NCBI GenBank assembly: GCA_037129475.1
Contig: JBAXUY010000031.1
Location: 1-28,825, forward strand
DNA length: 28,825 nt
Reading direction: 5' to 3'
Source of the DNA: RGVT01 sp037129475
GTDB taxonomy: Bacteria; Planctomycetota; Planctomycetia; Pirellulales; UBA1268
Made by a program: the position numbers and the translations under genes. Positions 6,164 through 13,188 of the stretch are shown here, piece by piece. Numbering within the stretch: position 1 is the first letter of the stretch; each line of letters begins with the position of its first letter. Below the pieces are notes generated by a model, which was not told the origin of the DNA, did no database searches, and was given only the letters and a program-made list of their open reading frames with translations.

Positions 6164-9100
6164 TCACGGTGGGGTGCCCATGATCCGGTTGGCCGTGCGG
6201 GCCAGCGAGCCCGGGCGGGTTTCATCGACTTCGCCGCCGGTCTCCGCCGGGCGGCGCGACCAGCTGCCGACACGGATCTGCATGCCTGGCTCGTAGATGC
6301 CGCTGACCCGGAGGTAGTCCATGATCGCGACGAGGGTGTTTTCGTAGAGCACGTTGGGCGATGTGTCGGGATCGACGCGCCGCTGGAGCGTATGGCCGTC
6401 GGAGACCAGTTCGTCCTGCTCGCCGAGACCAGCCTCCACCAGGTTGATGCCCATCTGCACGCCGCGGGTGGCCAGCGACGACTTGTGCCGCCGCAGGACT
6501 TCAGTCACGTAGGGCAGGCTGTAGTTCCAATCCACGTCCATGAAGACGGTGCGCACTTTGATGCCCGCGGTGTTAAGCACGTCGAGGAGCTGGTCGAGAT
6601 ACCGCACCGAGTTGTATTGGGGCGACGTGAACACGATCCGATAGAAGTCCTCCGGCGTCTGGCACCAGGCGGGATTGGCGGCGTGAATGGCATCCAGCCC
6701 CGTCTCGTCGCGCTCCTCCCAGCCAGAATTGACGTTCCAATGCAGGCTGACAGCGGGCATCCGGTCGCCCCAGTGGGCGCGGGCCACCTCGAGGTAGCGC
6801 ACGTAGTCCTGCATCAGGCTCTCGAGCAGGCGGTTGTACGGTTGGCGCGAAGCCATGAACGGGTGGAGTTTCCGTGCGGCCTGTTTGCGCTCTTCCCAAC
6901 TCCCCTGGGTCTGCGCCAGCAACGCCGCGTCGAAGTCCGGCAGGAGATTGGGGATGCGTTCGTCGAACATGATCTCGTCGGGAATGAACGGGGTGCCGTC
7001 GCTCGTGACGAACCAGCCCGAGCCAAATGGATTCGGTCGGTCGTGTGGAGCGTCGATGCGAAAGATGCTGGCGAAGATGTTCACGCCATCGACGGCCTCG
7101 CCGAGGATTTCGGCCCGGGCGAGTTGCACCGCGTCGAGGGGCTGCGTGAAGGCCGGAATTTCGAGACTCACCGGAATGCCTTCGCTTCGCAGGAGGGCCA
7201 GCAGTCCGCCAGAGTCTTTCAGGTGGCTAATTTCCGCCGCGGTAATGCCGAAGGCCCCATGATGCGTCTTGAGGTGCCCGAGCAGGATCGGCCACCGCTC
7301 GCGTCGGCCGAACGACTCGTCGAGGTGGCCGTTTATCGCGCGGTTCTGGTCGCCGGGCCGATACCACGGAGAGCCGGCGAGCTGGTTGGGCGCGAATGAG
7401 AACGCGGCTGCCGGCGGGGCAGGGGGTGGTGGAGCAGGTGGAGGGGGTAGCGGGGCGACGTTCGGCTGCGGCATCACCTGGCCGGCCACGTTGTGCTCCA
7501 GTCGCGACTGCCCACCCGGCGGCCCGTCGCGACTCTCGCGGAGCTTGTTGCCGATCACGGAGACGGCGTCCACGTCGCCCACCGTGACGAGAAAATCCTT
7601 GCGGATGTCGACGGGGTCGAGGTGCTCGTAGTAGTCAATTACGTTGTTCGTGATCGTGATGTTCCGGCCGTTCCTCACGAACACCTCGGGGATCGCCTCC
7701 TTCACCTCCATTGGCACACCGTTCTTCACGGCGTCGAGATTCGTGTCGAAGTCTTCGATGCGGGCCCGGCTCGTGCGGAAGGTGCCGTTGCTGCGGAAAA
7801 TACAACTGTCGATCCGGGCATCGGCCTGGTGGGGCGCGTCGTAGTCGAAGGCGATCACGCGCTGGTCGTGGAGCTGGAGGTAGCAGTTCCGCACCGTCAT
7901 CCTCGTGCCCTCGCCCTGCGGGGCCGTGAACGTGACGGCGCTCGCGGCGCGGCTGAGATCGATGTTGCAGCACCGGATCACGTGCCCCACGCCGCCCTGG
8001 GCGGTGACTTCGCGGGTGTAGAGCGAGTTGAGAACGTTTCCGCGGCCGCCAGCCAGCCGCACGCCGCGTTCGAGCTGGCAGGCATTGAGGACAACGCCTG
8101 CGGTGTCTGCACCGAGGTGGATCTCCCCGGCGACCACCATGTCGACGACACTATCCTTCAGTCGCGAGAGGTCGAGGATGCCCGCTTTGCCGAACGTGAG
8201 CCGCGTGATCAGCACGTCGGAAACGGGTGAGGGCGTATGCACCGCAGCCGGCAGCCCCTCGGCCGCGCGGATCAGGCTCGTTTTCTGGCGGTTCCCTTCG
8301 CCGAGCAGCGTGATGCCGCTTCGCAGCACGAGCGGCAACCTCACGAGGTACGTGCCGACCGGAAAGAAGATCACGCTCCCAGCAGCGACGCTGTCGATCG
8401 CCTTCTGAATCGCTGGGGCATCGTCGGTTGTTCCATCGCCGACGGCCCCCTGGCTTTTCACGTCGGTGATCAGCCAGCCGCCGCTGCGGCCCTGCACGGC
8501 GTAGATCTTCTGAACCTGATCCGGCCGCAGGGCGGGCGCCGTCGCGGGGCCGCCGTCCGCCACCCCGAAGACGTTTTCGGCGCACGCGGAGTGATCGTCG
8601 GGCAGCGGTTGAGCGGGAACGGCGAACCGATTGCCGACGATCGCGACGTGCGAACTCCCCTGAAACGCCAGATTCTTTCCCGACTTCGGCGACGCCGTGA
8701 GGAACACATTGTTCGCAAGGGTGGCGTGCCGCGCCTGCTCGAGTGCCACGTCGGCTTCGAGGTTGTTCTCGAACCGATTGCCGCCGTAGGCCGACACGGC
8801 AGGGCCGGCGAGCATGAGTCCGCTCGTGGCGTTGTTGCGAAAGATGGAATCGACCATGGACACGCCCCCGTTCCGCTGAGTGAGGCCAGCCCCGCTCGAG
8901 TTTTCGAAGACGAGGTTGCTACCCACGTTGCCACCGCCGGTGTGCAACGCGCCCAGGCCGCCGGCGAAGCGACAGTTCGTCAGGAAGCCGTCGGTTCCTG
9001 CCATGTGGAGGGAGTGATGGTCACCCTGCACTTGGATATCGAGGCGGTCGAGGAAGATGATCCAACTGGGGATCGACACTTTCCGCGTGCCGATCACCAG

Positions 9101-9208
9101 CCCGTTGCCGTTGAGGTTTTTGATCCGAACGTTGCCCACGCGGCTCGCGTTTCTCGACGAAACATTTGTCAAATCAAATATGACCCGTCCACGAGGTAGG
9201 GCCGCCAA
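6164..9208 (-). CDS. Pectate-lyase-like beta-helix protein with C-terminal putative TIM-barrel domain, 5' truncated
   Basis: A 1014-residue open frame. Residues 1-230 are beta-helix-like coils that start mid-repeat (NVRIKNLNGNGLVIG, NRFENNLEADVAL). Residues about 245-560 are a second right-handed beta-helix with the Pectate_lyase_3 opening VKSQGAVGDGTTDDAPAIQKAI. A proline-rich linker spans 580-600. Residues 605-1014 look like a putative TIM-barrel glycosidase-type domain (SLHWNVNSGW, VRTVFMDVDWNY, QMGINLVEAG). The predicted role is binding or cleavage of polysaccharide outside the cytoplasm, but no signal peptide is present. The only start is TTG at 9206-9208, inside the antisense of an IS630 remnant; the frame continues open to about 9266 without ATG. 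The true 5' end seems lost, so this may be a pseudogene. Confidence 0.7.
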   Translation of the reverse strand: MAALPRGRVIFDLTNVSSRNASRVGNVRIKNLNGNGLVIGTRKVSIPSWIIFLDRLDIQVQGDHHSLHMAGTDGFLTNCRFAGGLGALHTGGGNVGSNLVFENSSGAGLTQRNGGVSMVDSIFRNNATSGLMLAGPAVSAYGGNRFENNLEADVALEQARHATLANNVFLTASPKSGKNLAFQGSSHVAIVGNRFAVPAQPLPDDHSACAENVFGVADGGPATAPALRPDQVQKIYAVQGRSGGWLITDVKSQGAVGDGTTDDAPAIQKAIDSVAAGSVIFFPVGTYLVRLPLVLRSGITLLGEGNRQKTSLIRAAEGLPAAVHTPSPVSDVLITRLTFGKAGILDLSRLKDSVVDMVVAGEIHLGADTAGVVLNACQLERGVRLAGGRGNVLNSLYTREVTAQGGVGHVIRCCNIDLSRAASAVTFTAPQGEGTRMTVRNCYLQLHDQRVIAFDYDAPHQADARIDSCIFRSNGTFRTSRARIEDFDTNLDAVKNGVPMEVKEAIPEVFVRNGRNITITNNVIDYYEHLDPVDIRKDFLVTVGDVDAVSVIGNKLRESRDGPPGGQSRLEHNVAGQVMPQPNVAPLPPPPAPPPPAPPAAAFSFAPNQLAGSPWYRPGDQNRAINGHLDESFGRRERWPILLGHLKTHHGAFGITAAEISHLKDSGGLLALLRSEGIPVSLEIPAFTQPLDAVQLARAEILGEAVDGVNIFASIFRIDAPHDRPNPFGSGWFVTSDGTPFIPDEIMFDERIPNLLPDFDAALLAQTQGSWEERKQAARKLHPFMASRQPYNRLLESLMQDYVRYLEVARAHWGDRMPAVSLHWNVNSGWEERDETGLDAIHAANPAWCQTPEDFYRIVFTSPQYNSVRYLDQLLDVLNTAGIKVRTVFMDVDWNYSLPYVTEVLRRHKSSLATRGVQMGINLVEAGLGEQDELVSDGHTLQRRVDPDTSPNVLYENTLVAIMDYLRVSGIYEPGMQIRVGSWSRRPAETGGEVDETRPGSLARTANRIMGTPP

Positions 9209-9517
9209 ACGGCCAGCGTTTCTTTCGGCATGTGCCGCACGGCCACTGGAAGACGACGACCTTACTCACGGCGCTACGCACCACGGGCATACCTGCCCCG
9301 TTGACTGTAGATGGGGCGATCAACGGCGACAAATTCCTGAGTTGGGTGAAGTCGCACCTCGTCCGCACGCTCAATCGAGTTGGTCTTCTAAAAGCTGAAG
9401 TTGCTTCTCATAAGTGCCGCGTGCAGGACCATGGATTCACTGTGGCAGGCCTGCGGCGACAAACTCGACGCGTTCACAGAAGAGGAGTGCAGGAACTACT
9501 TCAAACACCGCGGCTAA
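9196..9517 (+). pseudogene. IS630-family transposase remnant
   Basis: Two pieces of a DDE transposase are readable. Piece one, in the frame of codon 9232, reads VPHGHWKTTTLLTALRTTGI then VDGAINGDKFLSWVKSHL. This is the strongly conserved IS630 segment before the second catalytic Asp. Piece two is in the next frame from 9371: SIELVF, stop, KLKLLL, and then DSLWQACGDKLDAFTEEECR and NYFKHRG to TAA at 9515, which is the IS630 C-terminus with the catalytic Glu of the NPIE motif. The DNxxxHK and YSPDLNP region is deleted at about 9370. One frameshift, one stop and a missing N-terminal half make it non-functional. It touches the 5' end of the beta-helix gene. Confidence 0.85.
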
Positions 9518-9625
9518 CGCTACAGGTAACGCGGACGCGCTCTAGGAATGGGGTTGGATCGCTAAAACCCCGGGGAAAGGCGCCGCCATCCATAGAAAGA
9601 GCCACGTCGCCGATTTGAGCGTTAG
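9514..9625. repeat. 112-base imperfect inverted repeat
   Basis: CTAACGCT (9514-9521) and AGCGTTAG (9618-9625) are exact reverse complements. Symmetry continues inward in patches, for example GACGCGCTCT near 9540 against the complement of AGAGCCACGTC near 9600. The left arm overlaps the transposase remnant's stop codon. Size and ends (a GTTAGGC-like right core) resemble an integron attC site, but the left core does not fit the consensus on the plus strand. It may instead be an IS630 end. Confidence 0.35.
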
Positions 9626-9832
9626 GCAGACTCTTCGCGGCATGCGTAAGTGCCGGTTTTATGGCAAAAAGGTGGTTGAGTACCGGCGGAAATAGGTGGT
9701 CGGTACCAAATCTGAGTCGGGCGGTGCATCTAATCTCATGCGGCGGGGTGAGGCACCCCCTTTTCACTTTGGCCAACGACCTCTTCCCGCCAATTTGGTT
9801 GAAGTCGCTAGGGTAATCCTGGGGTAGTCGCA
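9518..9832. other. 315-base gap before the DUF1559 gene
   Basis: After the imperfect inverted repeat (to 9625), no gene or clear promoter is supported. The minus frame is open across 9501-9776, but the translated peptide resembles no family I know. The stretch immediately upstream of 9833 has a GGGG that could serve as a weak ribosome-binding site. Confidence 0.35.
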
Positions 9833-10819
9833 GTGTACAGGCAGAGCCGCGTTGGAATCACTCTTATCGAGCTGCTGGTTGTGATCGCCATCATCGGGGT
9901 GCTCGTCGGGCTCTTGCTGCCCGCTGTGCAGAGGGCGAGAGAGACCGGCCGACGCACCCATTGTGGAAACAACCTCCGGCAGTTGGCGCTCGGTCTGCAG
10001 ATTTACGAGAGCGCTCGACGCGCGTATCCGACAGGCGCCAGCCAGTTTAAGCCTGTGACAATCGAATGGGCTGGTGCGTCTGTCTGGACAGAGGCGGGTA
10101 GCACAGGGAGTTCGGCCCGCGGGCACTCGTGGATGGTGTTGATCCTGCCCTACATCGAGCAGGCCTCACTCTTCGGGCAGTGGGACTTCGGAAAGTCCGT
10201 CCTTGGCAACGCAAACGTAGCCTGCCGCGACATATCGCCTTTTTACTGCACTACGCGGAGAGCCGCTGTGCGCAACAGCGACCTGCCGATGATGTTTCAG
10301 GGTTGGCAACTCGGGGGCACCGATTACGGCGGCTGCGCGGGTTCTGGCAACCACTTTAATGATGGCGGCAGCACACCCCCGTTCGAACATGAAATGAAAC
10401 TTTGGGCCCCTCAGTACCGAGGAATTCTTATTGTCGGCCGTCCCGTCGCGTCGCGTGCCATCCTTGATGGCCTGGGCAACACGATCATGCTGGCGGAACT
10501 CCAACGGATTTGGCTTCGCCCCAACCCCTCTTCGCTCGGTGCCGGGAGCAGCCAGGATGGTTGGGCGGTGGGCGGGGCTGCGACGCACTTTACTACGGAT
10601 TGCTTTTGTGGCGGAACACCAGAGCCCGATGACGGGGCCGACAGTAATCCGGGCGGCATCAACAACGGTATGTTCGAGTCGCCTGGCAGCGATCATCCCG
10701 GAGGTGCGAACATTGCGATGGCGGACGGCTCAGTGCGATTCATGAGCGATTCTGTCGCTCCGGCGGCTCTCAAGCCGCTGGGAAGCGTCGCCGGTGGTGA
10801 ACGCGGAGGTGTTCCATGA
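9833..10819 (+). CDS. DUF1559 prepilin-like protein
   Basis: A 328-residue protein of the planctomycete-expanded DUF1559 family. It has a type IV prepilin leader: Gly8 followed by ITLIELLVVIAIIGVLVGLLLPAVQ, with Glu at position +5, so a prepilin peptidase should cut after Gly8 and leave a membrane-anchored pseudopilin. NNLRQLALGLQIYE follows, and the C-terminal signature HPGGANIAMADGSVRFMSD lies near residue 290. Function is unknown. GTG at 9833-9835 is the only start, because an in-frame TAG lies 24 bases upstream. The stop overlaps the next ATG by 4 bases, so the pair is an operon. Ile replaces the more usual Phe after the cleavage glycine. Confidence 0.9.
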   Translation: MYRQSRVGITLIELLVVIAIIGVLVGLLLPAVQRARETGRRTHCGNNLRQLALGLQIYESARRAYPTGASQFKPVTIEWAGASVWTEAGSTGSSARGHSWMVLILPYIEQASLFGQWDFGKSVLGNANVACRDISPFYCTTRRAAVRNSDLPMMFQGWQLGGTDYGGCAGSGNHFNDGGSTPPFEHEMKLWAPQYRGILIVGRPVASRAILDGLGNTIMLAELQRIWLRPNPSSLGAGSSQDGWAVGGAATHFTTDCFCGGTPEPDDGADSNPGGINNGMFESPGSDHPGGANIAMADGSVRFMSDSVAPAALKPLGSVAGGERGGVP

Positions 10820-11205
10820 TCGAGCGATGGTATTTTTCTGCAGTGTGTTTTCTCTGTCTGGCGCTATTCTTTTGCGGGTGCAAGCAGACTGGCCCGCGTC
10901 TCGTCAGGGTCGGGGGCGTTATCACGCTCGACGGCCAGCCGGTCGTGGACGCCATCATTCACTTCACGCCGATCGACGGAGGCCGCGGCTCGTACGCCAG
11001 AACAGACGAAACCGGACGCTACGCGCTGCAATTCCTTCCGGGGCAACCCGGGGCGACGCCGGGCATACACCGCATCTTCATCTCGACGGCCGACGAATCA
11101 GGTGGTTCCGAGACCGTGCCCGCGCGCTACAACCGGAAGACCGAACTCACAGCGACGGTGAATCCCCGCGACGCGACCATCGACTTTCCGCTGGAAACCC
11201 CCTGA
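10816..11205 (+). CDS. Small putative lipoprotein with transthyretin-like fold
   Basis: A 129-residue exported protein. The N-terminus is hydrophobic (residues 5-20) and ends FFCGCKQTG, a weak lipobox-type cysteine, so it is probably a lipoprotein. The rest reads VRVGGVITLDGQPVVDAIIHFTPIDGGRGSYARTDETGRYAL, the pattern of carboxypeptidase-regulatory/transthyretin-like beta-sandwich proteins that often follow DUF1559 genes in planctomycetes. Its start overlaps the DUF1559 stop (ATGA), implying translational coupling and a joint envelope role. It converges with the minus-strand TIM-barrel gene, 25 bases away. Confidence 0.75.
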   Translation: MIERWYFSAVCFLCLALFFCGCKQTGPRLVRVGGVITLDGQPVVDAIIHFTPIDGGRGSYARTDETGRYALQFLPGQPGATPGIHRIFISTADESGGSETVPARYNRKTELTATVNPRDATIDFPLETP

Positions 11206-11230
11206 CCGCAACTGATCCTGTTCACGGTCA

Positions 11231-13153
11231 TCACGCTTCCGCGAATCGCACATGCTCCAGAATCGAACGAAGTTTGCTTAGATCAAACTTGCCGGAGCCA
11301 CTCAAGGCCAGGTCATCCAATTCGTACAACAGCACTCCATCGACCTGGTCGTCGTTCTCAACGGCATCAAAGAAGGTGGTGTTCAGTGCGTTTGCTTGCT
11401 TGATGTAGCAATGCACCCACAGCGGCTTGTGCATCTGCTTGGCGTATTCCTTGATGCGTCGGGCATTCTCCGGATCATGGGTGTCGAATTCGTAGTCTTT
11501 GATGGTCACTTCATCCGAGAGTTCGACCATCGTGCGCCAATCGAGCAAGACCTTTGGCATGGAGAGAAACCCCAACTCGTTATGGTCGCTCCCGAGTTTG
11601 GGTTCCTCATAGCAGTTTCGCAGATGAACCTGCACTTTCCTGCCATGTTCGTGGATGACACGCGCGGCATCGGTGAAGAACAACTGAAAGAACTCACCCC
11701 GCACTTTCATGATCTTCAGAGGATCTGGCCGCTCTCCCGGCTTTTCGACCCCATACGCCCGCCTGAATCGCTCGAGAATCGGTTCGTTGAACCCGTAATT
11801 GGCGTAATCGCTGACCATACCGGAATGAGCCTGCAGGCGGAAATCAATGCCGTCGAACCCCATGGCGATGGTCCGGCGCACCCAATCCAGCCAATATTCC
11901 CGGACCTCGGCGTAACCCTCGCAGGGAGTGCCTTTCATGTGCGAAAATTTTCCGCGTCCGATCCCATACACCGGGCTCGAGTGCCAACCGTCGGCCCAGT
12001 TCCCGGATCGCGCTCCGTACCCACCGCCGAACAACTCGAACTCGAATCCCCACTTCTTGAAAGCCTCTGCCGCCTGGGGGCCGGAACTCCGCCTATGTGT
12101 GCCCCATTCATGCGACGCCGGATCACCCTCGGCGTTACGCGCCCAGGTTGCCGTCGTGCTCGGGATCTCGCCGGCGGGTGAGAGCAGTTTGATCATTGAG
12201 AAAGGAATCGTGTAGAGCCGCTCCCATGGGTTGACGGTCACGCCGACATACCGGACATCCGGCGGCAGCGTGAACCCTGTCAGCGTGGCCACGAGGCAAC
12301 GCTTGGGCTTGTCTCCCAGCGGGAGACCGTTCGCATCCGTGAGTTGTCGCTGTTCGACGCGGGTCGTCGAGCGACAGGCTGTTTCCAAAGAACCGAAGGC
12401 CCCGTTGTCCCGGCTCGTCCAGATCGAGAAAACGAGGGACGGAACATCCGAGTCGGCCAGGCCCTCGACGGCGATCGCTCCCGTTCGGTCGTGGATTGGA
12501 TCCAGGCAAAACGCGATCTCAATCGCGGTCGCCGGGTCGTTTTTTCGCAGCTCAAGGGTCATGTCCGGGCGCCTTTCCACCGCATATTCCGGGTGCTCAG
12601 ACAACAGGTTGTCGAAACAGATCCTTTCGCCGCCTACTGTTTCAACATGTGCCCGGCTCAATCGCGCTCTCTTGCCGTGGGGAATGGTATACCGCCCCCC
12701 GGCTTCATAGGGTTTGATGACGGCCCATGCCTCCATGCCCTGTCGTTTGCACTCATCCATGTAGGCTTGGTTCGGATCGCCGAGGGCGATGATGGATCGC
12801 ATCAGGGTAGGCGACAGCATGTCGGGCGAGGCGTATCCCGGGTTCAACTGGACGAAGTACACCCGCTCAAACCCCAGCTCGCGAAGCACCGCCATCTCGG
12901 CCCGAATGCGGTGACGATCGTAAAACGAGTAGCCAGTAGCACACACATCAACGACCATCGCCAGCGTCTTGCCGTTCCGGGTGCGGTGTCGCCGCGCCTT
13001 AGGGATCGCGGTCGGCAGCGGCTCTTTGTGAGCCGGCTGCCCGGCTTCCGTGTGCTGCGCAGCGAGCCGCCCCGATGGTCCGACACCGAGCGCGGTGACC
13101 GTAACGGCCTTCAACGCCCGTCTGCGTGTGATCAATGGGCTACGGTCACTCAT
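11231..13153 (-). CDS. Tat-exported putative TIM-barrel glycoside-hydrolase-like protein
   Basis: A 640-residue protein with a twin-arginine signal, TRRRALKAVTVTALGV (residues 9-24), so it is exported folded. The mature part looks like a putative TIM-barrel hydrolase: RIRAEMAVLRELGFERVYFVQ (barrel strand/helix), an inserted beta-rich segment at about 180-330 with VEGLADSDVPSLVFSIWTSRDNG, then YWLDWVRRTIAMGFDGIDFRLQAH, VHEHGRKVQVHLRN-like strands, KPLWVHCYI and VDGVLLYELDDL near the C-terminus. Acidic residues in GIDFR and YELDD are candidate catalytic positions. The substrate is unknown. It is third in the DUF1501-cytochrome operon, 35 bases downstream. Codon composition appears less GC-rich than its neighbours. 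Confidence 0.65.
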   Translation of the reverse strand: MSDRSPLITRRRALKAVTVTALGVGPSGRLAAQHTEAGQPAHKEPLPTAIPKARRHRTRNGKTLAMVVDVCATGYSFYDRHRIRAEMAVLRELGFERVYFVQLNPGYASPDMLSPTLMRSIIALGDPNQAYMDECKRQGMEAWAVIKPYEAGGRYTIPHGKRARLSRAHVETVGGERICFDNLLSEHPEYAVERRPDMTLELRKNDPATAIEIAFCLDPIHDRTGAIAVEGLADSDVPSLVFSIWTSRDNGAFGSLETACRSTTRVEQRQLTDANGLPLGDKPKRCLVATLTGFTLPPDVRYVGVTVNPWERLYTIPFSMIKLLSPAGEIPSTTATWARNAEGDPASHEWGTHRRSSGPQAAEAFKKWGFEFELFGGGYGARSGNWADGWHSSPVYGIGRGKFSHMKGTPCEGYAEVREYWLDWVRRTIAMGFDGIDFRLQAHSGMVSDYANYGFNEPILERFRRAYGVEKPGERPDPLKIMKVRGEFFQLFFTDAARVIHEHGRKVQVHLRNCYEEPKLGSDHNELGFLSMPKVLLDWRTMVELSDEVTIKDYEFDTHDPENARRIKEYAKQMHKPLWVHCYIKQANALNTTFFDAVENDDQVDGVLLYELDDLALSGSGKFDLSKLRSILEHVRFAEA

Positions 13154-13188
13154 GATGGATCATGCTCCGAGGAAAACGGCAGAACGGA

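Noticed and set aside
9501..9776. Minus-strand frame of 91 residues before the DUF1559 gene
   Set aside because: It overlaps the transposase remnant and the inverted repeat, has no ribosome site or family match; the sequence is better explained as repeat or IS debris.
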